From Chloroflexota bacterium (GTDB taxonomy: Bacteria > Chloroflexota > Limnocylindria > Limnocylindrales > CSP1-4): 64,000 bases of DNA. This document shows, piece after piece, positions 1-7,084 of the stretch. The notes beneath the pieces were generated by a model. It was not told where the DNA came from, searched no databases, and saw nothing but the letters and a program-made list of their open reading frames with translations. Numbering within the stretch: the first letter of the stretch is position 1; each line of letters starts with the position of its first letter. Made by a program: the position numbers and the translations under genes. The DNA is taken from positions 25,558 through 89,557 of the forward strand of contig JAUJOH010000001.1 of NCBI GenBank assembly GCA_030447745.1, written 5' to 3'.

Positions 1-375
1 GGCGAGATGGAGCGACGCGCCGCCGGTGTAGGCAAAGAGGTTGAGCACCGACGGCGCGCTCGCGTCACCGCCGCCGGCGACCCGGTCGGCGAGCCACGGC
101 CACATCGCCGCCTGTTCGGGAAAGACGCCGACCTGACCGGTCGCCGTCGGCCGCAGCTCGAGGCGGAGGTTTTCCCAGCCCACGGTCCACGGCTCCGCTG
201 CCCCGGACCAGCCGACATTCCTTCTGAAGGACAGGTCTGCGGGCACCCGCGGTGGTCCCGGAGGCGACATCGCTGCGGTGCCTGGGGCCGGGCGCGCCAC
301 GATGCGCGGGCCGAACCGCTCGACGCGCCAACCGGCGTCGACGGTCAGCAGACGATAGCCGTCGTCATCGGGCAT
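1..375 (-). CDS. Class I SAM-dependent methyltransferase (rRNA methyltransferase-like), N-terminal part
   Basis: This reading frame is open to the window edge and is therefore absent from the ORF track. It starts at ATG 375 on the minus strand and gives 125 residues. The translation contains GQVGVFPEQAAMWPWLA followed by VLNLFAYTGGASLHLA. The NLFAYTGG stretch is motif I (SAM binding) of the RlmI/YccW-type 23S rRNA methyltransferases, and the FPEQ stretch matches the segment that precedes it in that group. The catalytic half lies outside the window. The gene points away from the surface-protein gene at 617, so 376-616 is a divergent intergenic region. The family call rests on motif I and its context; the substrate is unknown. 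Confidence 0.75.
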   Translation of the reverse strand, partial: MPDDDGYRLLTVDAGWRVERFGPRIVARPAPGTAAMSPPGPPRVPADLSFRRNVGWSGAAEPWTVGWENLRLELRPTATGQVGVFPEQAAMWPWLADRVAGGGDASAPSVLNLFAYTGGASLHLA

Positions 376-431
376 GCGCGCGATCGTGCCACGCCGTCGC
401 GCGACCCGGGTGGTGCCGCGCGCAGCGGCAC

Positions 432-459
432 TTGACCGTTTGCGATACCGGTGTAACCT
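432..459 (+). promoter_or_regulatory. Possible sigma70-type promoter before the surface-protein gene
   Basis: TTGACC (432-437) is separated by 16 bp from TAACCT (454-459), reading toward the gene at 617. The match is modest in such a GC-rich sequence. The rest of 376-616 shows no convincing gene. Confidence 0.3.
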
Positions 460-616
460 CACCAGACCTCTCTCCAGTCGGGCTATCCCCACCAGATGGG
501 TATATCTCGGCCATTACTGCTCGGTCGGGGGAGCGAGCGCCCAACAGCAGCGAGTCTTGGAGGGTCTATCGTGTCTCGCGCCCCAGCTCTTCGCCAGCCC
601 GCAGGCGGCCCTTCGC

Positions 617-1926
617 ATGTTCGGCTGGCTGGCCGTCATGCTGATGGTCGCCGCCGCCCTGCTCGGCCCGACCGCGTCGCGCACGCTGGCCGACCCACGA
701 TCGCCCTCGCCGAGTCCGGCACGAACCAGACCAGTTCCAGTGCGAGGGCGACTATTTCAAGATCGAGAATGCCGGCGTCCTCCTTGAGGCACCCACACCT
801 ATACCGGCACGACAAAGGAGGGCGAGGATTTCACGATCACCCTCGAAGTCGTCAAGATGAGGACGATGAGGTCGAGTCGATCACGATCGTCTCGTCCGAT
901 CCCGAGGTCGACTTCAGCGTCATCAAGGCCGGCAACGACTTCTTCAAGGATCGAAGGCGACACTCTGCGCCCGCGAACGGCAAGAGCATCAGCAACGTGA
1001 CGTTCTGCCTCGAGAGGCGGATGGCCAGCGCCACTCCGTCCCAGTCGCCACGCCGACCGCGACCGTGTCGGCGCCGCCGAGCCGTCCGTCGCCCCGAGCC
1101 CGTCGGCCACCCCGAGCGTGTCGGTCGCGCCGAGCGGTCCCCGTCGGCGCCGAACGCCACGCCGACGCGACCGACCGGCAGCGTGTCGCCGACTGAAAGC
1201 GCCCCGTCCCAGACCGGGAGGGTCGCCGTCTTCAAGTTCCTGTGCGAGTCGATCGGTCAGCAGGACACCTGCAACGGCCGGGACACCAGCCTGGCCGGCT
1301 TCATGATCGAGTTCCAGATCTTCGACGACGACGGCATGCTCGTGGACACCATCACCGTGACCCTCGGCGAGAACGCCAACGGCGAGGGCAACACCGGTGG
1401 CGGTAGCCAGGGCCGCATCGTCAGCGACCCGCTGCCGATCGGCACCTACACCGTGTGCGAGGTCCCGTTCGCCTTCAACGACGAGGGCGACAGGGTCCCG
1501 CTCGACGCCGAGCCGCGGCCTGAAGCCGGCAACGGCGGTTCGACCGGTGGGCAGCAGGAGCAGACCGGCGAGAACTGCATCACCGTCACGATCACGGCCG
1601 GCACTGCCGAGCTGAAGTTCCTCGACGAGTCGTCGAGGTGACGCCGTCGCCGAGCGTGTCCGCCGACGCCGAGCGTGTCGGTCGTCCCGAGCGTGTCGGT
1701 CGTCCCGACGTGTCACGCCGACGCCGACCGGCAGTGTCGGTGGGCGGCAGCGACGCCCGCGCCGTCGCTTCCGCCGACCGACATCGATGGCGGCAACGCC
1801 GGATCAGGTGGCAATGCCTGGCCGACGCTCCTCCTTGCGATGGCGGCGCTGCTGGCGTCGATCCTGATCCTGACCCCCAACCCCGATTCGGAGCCGCCGC
1901 GACCGGTAACTCACCGGCGCACATAG
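617..1926 (+). pseudogene. Cell-surface protein with prealbumin/SpaA-like domain and LPPTD-type anchor, frameshifted
   Basis: The protein must be assembled from several frames. From ATG 617 there is a signal peptide (MFGWLAVMLMVAAALLGPTASRTLA). A folded N-terminal part follows (pieces such as QFQCEGDYFKIENAG, then TYTGTTKEGEDFTITLEVVK, then GKSISNVTFCLE). Next come a Pro/Ser/Val-rich linker, a domain with FKFLCES...GTYTVCEVPF that looks like SpaA/prealbumin repeats of Gram-positive surface proteins, and a second PSVSV linker. The C-terminus is SLPPTDIDGG plus a hydrophobic helix (WPTLLLAMAALLASILIL) and a short polar tail. LPPTD-helix-tail resembles a sortase signal. At least three single-base shifts break the frame, so either the gene is decayed or the sequence has indels. 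A strong terminator follows directly. Confidence 0.6.
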
Positions 1927-1938
1927 AGCGACAGCGAC

Positions 1939-1975
1939 GCGGGGACGAGGCCATCGGCCTCGTCCCCGCCTCTTT
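1939..1975 (+). terminator. Intrinsic terminator
   Basis: GCGGGGACGAGGCC and GGCCTCGTCCCCGC form a perfect 14-bp stem with a 3-nt loop, followed by CTCTTTCT. It lies 13 nt after the stop of the surface-protein gene. Confidence 0.85.
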
Positions 1976-2051
1976 CTGCCCGGCGAGCGATGGTGACGGC
2001 CGACGACCGTGCGTTATCATCTGCCAGCGGCGCCGAGGAACAGCACCGCAC

Positions 2052-2092
2052 GGGCGGCTAGGTCAGCTGGTTAGAGCGCTTGCTTGACATGC
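2052..2092 (+). repeat. 5' fragment of tRNA-Val (left attachment site)
   Basis: gggcggctaggtcagctggttagagc...cttgcttgacatgc reproduces the acceptor 5' strand, D arm and anticodon arm of the intact tRNA-Val(GAC) at 6999, with two mismatches, then stops just after the anticodon loop. No T arm or 3' acceptor strand follows. The orientation is the same as the intact copy, as expected for an att repeat flanking an integrated element. Confidence 0.8.
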
Positions 2093-2177
2093 GCCAGCCG
2101 GATGCGCTGGAGCACCCAACGATTGAGCGGTCCCGGCGTTGCGCTGTGGGCCGCTTTATCGTCAAGGAGGGGCGTCA

Positions 2178-2692
2178 ATGAGCACCGAGCAGATCATCGC
2201 GCTGGTCGTGGTCGCGATCGTCGTCTTGGCCGTTCTGGCATTCGCCGCGACACGCGCGCGTGAGAAAAGGCGGAACAGGACCGGAAGCGAGCCGAAGAAA
2301 CCCGGGCCGAGGCTGTTGAGCACCGCCGAGAAGCGAGCATTCGCTCGGCTCGAGCAGAGAGCGAGCTCGCTGCGGCTGACGAGCAGGCTACCCGAGCAAG
2401 GCGCGAGCGCGCCCAGGCCGAGGAGGAAGCTCTGCGAGCAGAGCGCGAGGCGGAAGAGAGGGCTGCCGGGGCACAGCGGGAACGCGCCGCGGCACAAGAC
2501 CTGGAGCAACGCGCCCGGGAGCTCGCGCCGGACCTCGATCAGCCAGAACCGGCGAACGAACCCGATCAGCGGATCGAGCGCGAGCGGGCGGAGGCCGCCA
2601 ACCACGAGCAGCGCGCCAGGAAGTCGAACGGAACCAGAACGGGAGGTGACGCGGACCAGCGTCACGCTGGCCTCGCCGACGGCGCCCGCTGA
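2178..2692 (+). pseudogene. Membrane-anchored coiled-coil protein, one frameshift
   Basis: A good ribosome-binding site (CAAGGAGG) precedes ATG 2178. The N-terminus MSTEQIIALVVVAIVVLAVLAFAATRARE is one transmembrane helix followed by a basic stretch. At about 2340-2360 the frame moves by one base. The continuation (AAADEQATRARRERAQAEEEALRAEREAEER...) is Ala/Glu/Arg-rich and strongly coiled-coil-like, ending at TGA 2690-2692. The expected product is a single-pass protein of about 170 residues with a cytoplasmic coiled coil. It is the first gene inside the left end of the integrated element. No family is recognised, and the shift could be a sequencing indel. Confidence 0.55.
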
Positions 2693-3406
2693 GCGCCACC
2701 CCTCGTTCGCAACGCTGCCCCGCATCGTGCTCGATGCACACCGGGGCGGCGCCGGGGAAGCGCGCAGAACAGCATCTCCGGCGCCCTACGGATGCTGGCC
2801 GCGGGCACCGTGCACGTCCTCGACGTCGACAGCCGACAGCTGGCCGACGGCACCGCTGTGCTGATGCACGACCGCGACGTCGGGCGCACGACCGACCACG
2901 GCGGGCCGGTCTCCGACTACACGGCCGCGACCTGGCGGGACGTGCTGCTGGACACCGGCGACGAGCCGCCCGAGCGGGCGCCAACGTTCGAGGCCTTCCT
3001 GGACGCGGCTGGTGGCCGAGCGGTGATCACGGTCGAGGCCAAGGACGCCGCTGGCCTGCCCGTGCTCGCCCGGATCATCCGCGAGCGGCACCTGCAGGAC
3101 AGCGTCCTGATCAACACCAACGAGCCGACGGTGGCCGAGCGGATCCACGAGCTCGGCATGCTCAGCCACCTGTGGCGGTCCGCCGCCCAGATGGCAGCCG
3201 ACGACCCGCGTGCCTGGGCCGGCTACGTCGATGTCCTCGACGTGGATCTCGAGGCCTCGGACGACCAGATCCGGGCAGCCCTGGAGTCGGGGATCGCGCG
3301 CGTCTGGGCGCACACCGTGGTGACCCCGGCGCAGCGCGACCGGCTGCTGGCTCTCGGCGCCACCGGCATCGTGACCGACTACCCGCTCACGCTCGACGAG
3401 CGCTGA
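2646..3406 (+). pseudogene. Glycerophosphodiester phosphodiesterase (GDPD) family, one frameshift
   Basis: GDPD enzymes cleave glycerophosphodiesters to glycerol-3-phosphate and an alcohol in a TIM barrel. The N-terminal motif IVLDAHRGGAGE (the conserved H-R-G) is in frame 3. After a one-base shift near 2760 the rest (NSISGALRMLAAGTVHVLDVDSRQLADGTAVLMHD) continues to the stop at 3406. LMHDRDVGRTTDHGG carries the second metal/catalytic His and the typical sequence after it. VEAK and the C-terminal GATGIVTDYPL are also characteristic. The metal-ligand pattern appears complete if the frame is restored. The suggested start is GTG 2646, overlapping the coiled-coil gene. No signal peptide is evident. 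Confidence 0.75.
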
Positions 3407-3445
3407 CGAGCGCGGGGCGTCGCGGGCGACGAGAAGCCCTTGCGT

Positions 3446-3461
3446 ATTCAGCGCCACGGAT
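3446..3461 (+). repeat. 16-bp direct repeat, copy 1
   Basis: attcagcgccacggat occurs here and exactly at 6883-6898, where its complement covers the first codons of the integrase gene (MALN). Here the minus strand also reads MALN before the frame ends. It could be the end of an older or nested integration, or a leftover integrase 5' end. Confidence 0.5.
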
Positions 3462-3540
3462 GGCGTTGTGGTGAAGGGCAGACCGACCGGATGCGTCTAG
3501 CCCCGCCTAGAGCCGGATGCGGCGTTGTCCCCGAACGATC

Positions 3541-3574
3541 AAGCGGCCCCGACCTTGCGTCGTGGGCCGCTTTT
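3541..3574 (+). terminator. Intrinsic terminator
   Basis: AAGCGGCCC and GGGCCGCTT pair across a 14-nt loop, followed by TTTT and CG. It closes the GDPD gene about 135 bp upstream; the run of A on the other side also allows use from the minus strand. Confidence 0.75.
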
Positions 3575-3603
3575 CGTCTGGATGTTATCGACTGGACTGA
3601 GCA

Positions 3604-3640
3604 CAGAACGGCCCCGTCGTCGACGCGCGGAGCGGGGGCC
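3604..3640. repeat. Hairpin-forming repeat inside the element, copy 1
   Basis: agaacggccccgtcgtcgacgcgcggagcgggggcc recurs at 5040-5116. The ends GGCCCCG and CGGGGGCC are complementary. Both copies lie only inside the tRNA-Val element. Confidence 0.5.
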
Positions 3641-3650
3641 GAGAATGAGC

Positions 3651-3914
3651 CTAGCGGACGACCGCCAGCGCCCGCCGGCGTCGACGAGCCTCGTCGCTCT
3701 CGCCCGAGCAGCGCCGGCACGCGCCCTCCGGCGGCTCCTCAAGGCGGATCAGCCGGTGCGTCGGGCGGCCGTACTCGTCCTCATCGTGGATCCGCAGCGC
3801 AAGCCCGCAGCGAGTGTGGGCTTGGACCTCCCATCGCCAGACCGAGAGGTCGCCGGTGCCCGCGTGCCAGGCACGCCTTCCGATCCACGGCTCCCAGCGG
3901 CCCCACTGAGGCAC
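3651..3914 (-). CDS. Hypothetical small Trp/Arg-rich protein with paired cysteines
   Basis: An 87-residue minus-strand frame read from GTG 3914. It has an ordered, protein-like composition (PQWGRWEPWIGRR..., SVWRWEVQAHTRCGLALRIHDEDEYGRPTHRLIRLEEPPEGACRRC) unlike the arginine/alanine shadow frames around it. The cysteines (TRC, CRRC) could hold a metal. The frame stays open upstream (REESIPYHRRV), so the true start may lie before 3914. The family is not recognised. It is cargo of the integrated element, and the overlapping plus-strand frame 3525-4163 looks like a shadow. Confidence 0.4.
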   Translation of the reverse strand: MPQWGRWEPWIGRRAWHAGTGDLSVWRWEVQAHTRCGLALRIHDEDEYGRPTHRLIRLEEPPEGACRRCSGESDEARRRRRALAVVR

Positions 3915-4219
3915 CCTGCGGTGGTAGGGGATGGACTCCTCGCGGCACCACTGACCGGCCCGAGGCGGCGTGGCCTGGCGGATCCGCTGCTACGTCAACC
4001 CAGCTGGATCCCCGCACGCTCGAGAGACGCCATTAGAGCCGAAGTGTCAACCGAGGATGAGATCGAGTCGCGCGCTCGACAACGCATCGCGTTCGACCTC
4101 TCGATCGACGCGACGGTGCTGCGGGACGCGCGAGCCCGACACCCGACGTCCCCGTCCGCCTGATCCAACGGTACTGGCGCTGCGTACCGTAAGCTTCCGA
4201 GTCCCACTGGAGTACACCC

Positions 4220-4924
4220 ATGACCGAGCGAGAGCGAGAACCGCGCGACATGCCGACCAGCGAACGTGTCGGGGCGCTGGGCAGCGCGATGATGGATGCG
4301 ACCAAGCACATGGCAGCCGGCGACCACGAGACGGAGCAGGGTGCGCAGCAGCAAGTTTCACTCGGTCAGGCGGAGACGATCATCGACGGGTGGCCTGAGG
4401 CGCCGAAGAAGATCGCTCGCCAGCTGCTCGAGCAGTACGGACCACCGAACGAGGCGACGCCGACGAAGTTCTTCTGGTACCGCACCGGGCCCTGGAAGCG
4501 GATCGAACTGACGAGTGACGCCGTCGTCCACAACTTTCCGGCGCCTCACAGCGACTTCCTGACGCAGTACATCGACTATCAGGTGCCGCTCGGGATGTTC
4601 GACGTGATCGCGGCCTTCGACGGCAGTTGCCTGCCTGACCGCACCGCCGGCGAGGCCGGTGCTCGCTGCGACATGGAAGCGGCAAACATCCTGACGCTCA
4701 ATCTCATGCACGACATCGTGACCGGACAGACGAGCGTCGAGGACGCCCGGAAGACCTACGCCGAGAACCTATCCGCCTACACGATGGGCCGTTCCGCACC
4801 GTATGCCGAGCGGCTCCAGTTCAGCGTGCCGAGCGGCGGCACCGAGGATCCCGACAAGCCGAACATCGCCGGGTCGATGGTCCACCAGACCGTCGAGAAG
4901 GTGAAGGACGCGCTCGGCGGTTAG
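4220..4924 (+). CDS. Conserved-looking hypothetical protein, 234 aa
   Basis: A clean ORF preceded by GGAG seven nt before ATG 4220. The N-terminal 50 residues are polar and probably flexible (MTEREREPRDMPTSERVGALGSAMMDATKHM). The body is globular with GPPNEATPTKFFWYRTGPWKRIELTSD, VVHNFPAPHSDFLTQYIDYQVPLGMFDVIAAFDGS and a helical C-terminus with many acidic residues. There is no signal peptide, membrane helix or catalytic motif I recognise. The region PWKRIELTSDAVVHNFPAPH looks like the family core. It is the best-preserved cargo gene of the integrated element and is free of indels. Function unknown. Confidence 0.8.
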   Translation: MTEREREPRDMPTSERVGALGSAMMDATKHMAAGDHETEQGAQQQVSLGQAETIIDGWPEAPKKIARQLLEQYGPPNEATPTKFFWYRTGPWKRIELTSDAVVHNFPAPHSDFLTQYIDYQVPLGMFDVIAAFDGSCLPDRTAGEAGARCDMEAANILTLNLMHDIVTGQTSVEDARKTYAENLSAYTMGRSAPYAERLQFSVPSGGTEDPDKPNIAGSMVHQTVEKVKDALGG

Positions 4925-5039
4925 CGGGCGCACGTGCCGCCGCAAGGGCAGAAGCGCGCGTAGTTGATTCACCGACTCCCTCAAAGATTGCCGCTTTGAC
5001 GCTCCGGTGGATGTGTGAACTACACAGAGCAGGAAAAGA

Positions 5040-5116
5040 CAGAACGGCCCCCGTCGCCGTCGCTCGAGCTGGCCGGCCGGAGCCGGGATCGTCGTCGACG
5101 CGCGGAGCGGGGGGCC
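5040..5116. repeat. Hairpin-forming repeat inside the element, copy 2
   Basis: It starts agaacggcccccgtcg and ends gtcgtcgacgcgcggagcggggggcc, matching the 3604-3640 copy with a 40-bp insert in the middle. On the minus strand the stem is followed by GTTCTGTCTTTTCC, so it might also end minus-strand transcripts. Confidence 0.45.
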
Positions 5117-5233
5117 AGTGAGAAACCCGAACGGGTACGATTGTGCCAACGGTACCGGCGTGTCGTGTCCGGTGGGGCTGATCCCGACCCGGTAACATCG
5201 CCGCGGAACCACCCCGTCGCGAGAGGACGCTCC

Positions 5234-5365
5234 ATGAACCGGTTGCTGCGATACGTTGCCATCTCTGCTCTACTCGTGGCCGTCGTCGGCTGCGGTGGTG
5301 GAGAAGGCGGTGGTGGAGGCGGTGGCGGTGGGGGTGGATCGTCGGTCCCGTCGTCGGACTACTAG
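5234..5365 (+). CDS. Small lipoprotein-like gene with poly-Gly tract, probably truncated
   Basis: ATG 5234 opens a 43-residue frame: MNRLLRYVAISALLVAVVGC is a lipoprotein signal peptide with a lipobox-like AVVGC, followed by GGGEGG and a run of glycines, then SSVPSSDY and TAG. The same frame continues past the TAG with ADLRPRIDAAAAAKDCAKL, which reads like the mature domain of a small lipoprotein. The stop codon or a substitution may therefore have truncated a longer protein. Downstream sequence overlaps the convergent minus-strand gene 5270-5596. The Gly tract (GGTGGNGGC repeats) is a likely site of slippage. Confidence 0.5.
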   Translation: MNRLLRYVAISALLVAVVGCGGGEGGGGGGGGGGGSSVPSSDY

Positions 5366-5596
5366 GCTGACCTTCGCCCCCGGATCGACGCCGCCGCGGC
5401 GGCCAAGGACTGCGCCAAGCTGCCGGGACCGCTCGTGCTCTTCGACGATCTCCCGCGCACGTCGCCCGAGCTCGGCGTCGTCCTCGATGGTGTCAGCGGC
5501 CTCGGAGAGTGCCCTGAGCGCGTCCAGGGACGGCCCTACGGCCTCGGAGACGGTGTCATGGACGAATGTGGCGAGCTGCTCGGTTGGTGCCGTCAT
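5270..5596 (-). CDS. Hypothetical helical protein, last gene of the integrase-linked chain
   Basis: ATG 5596 gives MTAPTEQLATFVHDTVSEAVGPSLDALRALSEAADTIEDDAELGRRAREIVEEHERSRQLGAVLGRR, a charged helical protein. The C-terminal portion (TPTATASTTAFSTTAADD) is antisense to the poly-Gly lipoprotein tract and may not be genuine. The start lies inside the end of the preceding gene (5556-5840), so it belongs to the same transcript as the integrase. The family is not recognised. Small helical proteins in this position are often recombination-directionality or regulatory factors, but nothing here proves that. Confidence 0.45.
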   Translation of the reverse strand: MTAPTEQLATFVHDTVSEAVGPSLDALRALSEAADTIEDDAELGRRAREIVEEHERSRQLGAVLGRRGGVDPGAKVSLVVRRRDRRSTPTATASTTAFSTTAADDGHE

Positions 5597-5840
5597 GACG
5601 CAACCTTCCACGGTATCCGTCGAGGAACGCCTGGAGAACATGGCGACGACCACCGGCAAGCCGAATGAGGGAGAGGCCGAACATCACGCCCCGCATGTGG
5701 GCTTCGGCGAGCCGCTGCCGTGCCTTCGTGGCCGCATCCCACGGCTTGGGCCGCTCCGCGAGCGTCTCGTCGAGCAGCGGGGCGAGCGCCGTGATGATCT
5801 CGTGCCCCTCCCGGAGCTGAGTCTCCAGGCGTCGGTTCAT
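5556..5840 (-). CDS. Hypothetical small helical protein, 94 aa
   Basis: ATG 5840 overlaps the stop of the 36-aa ORF in an ATGA arrangement. The sequence MNRRLETQLREGHEIITALAPLLDETLAERPKPWDAATKARQRLAEAHMRGVMFGLSLIRLAGG is amphipathic and helical; the last 30 residues are Arg-rich and overlap the next gene, so the natural end may be earlier. It has no cysteines, no membrane helix and no recognised family. It is the third gene of the integrase transcript. Confidence 0.5.
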   Translation of the reverse strand: MNRRLETQLREGHEIITALAPLLDETLAERPKPWDAATKARQRLAEAHMRGVMFGLSLIRLAGGRRHVLQAFLDGYRGRLRHDGTNRAARHIRP

Positions 5841-5947
5841 CTCGTTCTGACGATGGATGAGGGTGAAAGCTCGAGCTTCTCGGGGTCAGTCGTCGTGCCG
5901 GCCAAGGCCGCGAGTAGCTCCGGGATGGATCGCTCGTCGGCGCTCAC
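5837..5947 (-). CDS. 36-aa ORF coupled to the integrase
   Basis: Too short for the ORF track. GTG 5947 overlaps the integrase stop (GTGA), and its own TGA overlaps the next ATG (ATGA). The translation is MSADERSIPELLAALAGTTTDPEKLELSPSSIVRTR. Two 4-nt overlaps on both sides support translation. Function unknown. Confidence 0.5.
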   Translation of the reverse strand: MSADERSIPELLAALAGTTTDPEKLELSPSSIVRTR

Positions 5948-6894
5948 AGCTTGTCGCCGAGGGCGAGCTTGCGGCTCGACGCGATCGCCCGCTCGTTGGC
6001 TGTTGTCGAGGCGTAGCGCCGGAGCATGGCCGGGCTGTCCCAGCCGCGCTTCGACATGACGTCGGCCTCGTTCATACCGGCCGACAGCTCGTGGTGCGTG
6101 GCGGCGTGGCGGAAGTCGTGCGCGTGGAGGTCGGCGATGCCGACCCGCCGACCGCGGTCCCGGATCGCCTGGGCGATGCCCGAGTCGGTCAGTCGGCCCC
6201 GCCTGCCGAGCCACAGCCATGGCAGGGCGACGTGGTCGTGCTTGCGCCGGGCGCGCAGGTAATCCTCGACCGCGACGAGCGTGCGGTTCGTCAGCGCGAT
6301 GTAGTTGTCCTTGCCGCCCTTGCCGAGGACGTGGACGAGCCCGCGGCGCAGGTCGACGTCGCGATCGTCAGCGTCGGTGGCGGAGTAGCGCAGGGCCGCA
6401 ATCTCGTGCCGGCGCGCGCCCGTGTCGAACAGGACACGGATGAGGGCATTGTCGCGGCGGTCCTCGAACGCGGTCCCCTGGCAGGTGCCGAGGACGGTCC
6501 GGATCTCGTCGAAGGTGAGGACCCGCGGCATGAGCTTCGGCAGCCGCGGCGGCTGGAGCTTGCGCATCGGCGACGTGAAGGCGTCGTCGAGCTCGGCGTA
6601 CCAGTTGAAGAAGCGCTGGAGCCCGCGCCATCGGTTGTGCGCGGTCGCCGGCTTGCTCTTCTCGAGGATCGAGCCGATCCATTCCTCAACGTGGCGCGGC
6701 TCGATCGCCGCGACCGACGTCGGGTAGCCCTTGGCGAGCAGCCATGTCCCGAACTGCCGGACCGCGCCGCCGTAGGCGAGAACGGTATTCGGACTGACGT
6801 TGTTGGCCCGCATCGCCCGGACGAACGAGGCGAGCTCGTCGCCCAGGTCGCCCGGAGTGACGAGCTCGGGGGCGTCTGCTAGATTCAGCGCCAC
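5944..6894 (-). CDS. Tyrosine recombinase/integrase of the tRNA-Val element
   Basis: A 316-residue protein read from GTG 6894. The N-terminal core-binding domain (about residues 15-105) contains RAMRANNVSPNTVLAYGGAVRQFGTWL. The C-terminal catalytic domain has all expected residues: Arg in DTGARRHEIAALRY, Lys in GKGGKDN, HxxR in HAHDFRHAATHHEL, a Trp replacing the second His in KRGWDSPAMLRRYAS, and the nucleophile Tyr in that last motif. It looks active. The gene ends nearest the intact tRNA-Val, and its transcript runs into three small overlapping ORFs. A 7-bp inverted repeat upstream may be its operator or an arm site. Confidence 0.92.
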   Translation of the reverse strand: MALNLADAPELVTPGDLGDELASFVRAMRANNVSPNTVLAYGGAVRQFGTWLLAKGYPTSVAAIEPRHVEEWIGSILEKSKPATAHNRWRGLQRFFNWYAELDDAFTSPMRKLQPPRLPKLMPRVLTFDEIRTVLGTCQGTAFEDRRDNALIRVLFDTGARRHEIAALRYSATDADDRDVDLRRGLVHVLGKGGKDNYIALTNRTLVAVEDYLRARRKHDHVALPWLWLGRRGRLTDSGIAQAIRDRGRRVGIADLHAHDFRHAATHHELSAGMNEADVMSKRGWDSPAMLRRYASTTANERAIASSRKLALGDKL

Positions 6895-6898
6895 GGAT
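6883..6898 (+). repeat. 16-bp direct repeat, copy 2
   Basis: attcagcgccacggat, identical to 3446-3461; covers the start codon region of the integrase. Confidence 0.5.
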
Positions 6899-6916
6899 TG
6901 AGCCTCCCCATGCTGG

Positions 6917-6935
6917 ATGTATCGCGCTGATACAT
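6917..6935. promoter_or_regulatory. Inverted repeat between integrase and tRNA (operator or recombinase arm site)
   Basis: ATGTATC-GCGCT-GATACAT is a perfect 7-bp inverted repeat, AT-rich against its surroundings, 23 bp upstream of the integrase start. Confidence 0.55.
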
Positions 6936-6998
6936 GGGCTGTAATGCGGCGTAGGTCAAGGACCGACGCAGTTATCGGCTCAATCCGTGAGTAAAACC

Positions 6999-7075
6999 GG
7001 GCGGCTAGCTCAGCTGGTTAGAGCACTTGCTTGACATGCAAGAGGTCACTGGTTCGAGTCCAGTGTCGCCCACCA
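6999..7075 (+). tRNA. tRNA-Val (GAC)
   Basis: GGGCGGC pairs with GTCGCCC (one G-U). The D arm is GCTC/GAGC, the anticodon arm CTTGC-TTGACAT-GCAAG with anticodon GAC, the T arm ACTGG-TTCGAGT-CCAGT, discriminator A, and CCA is encoded at 7073-7075. It is the right-hand boundary of the integrated element, whose end supplies the 5' half. Confidence 0.97.
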
Positions 7076-7084
7076 TCACCTGAA

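Larger units (their letters stand above)
2081..7040. mobile_element. tRNA-Val-integrated element of about 5 kb
   Basis: The span is bounded on the left by a truncated tRNA-Val and on the right by the intact tRNA-Val. A tyrosine recombinase (5944-6894) lies 104 bp from the intact tRNA. The identical stretch cttgcttgacatgc in both copies places the crossover in the anticodon arm. The likely course is that the original 5' half is the fragment at 2052, while the element supplied a replacement 5' half that completes the tRNA at 6999. Cargo: a membrane-anchored coiled-coil protein, a glycerophosphodiesterase, unknown proteins, a lipoprotein-like gene and a chain of small ORFs after the integrase. 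No replication, conjugation or phage structural gene is visible, so it is a minimal or decayed element. Confidence 0.7.

Noticed and set aside
3525-4163. 212-aa plus-strand ORF
   Set aside because: Arg/Pro/Ala-rich without domain character; the opposite frame 3651-3914 has more protein-like composition and the ORF crosses a terminator and a repeat.
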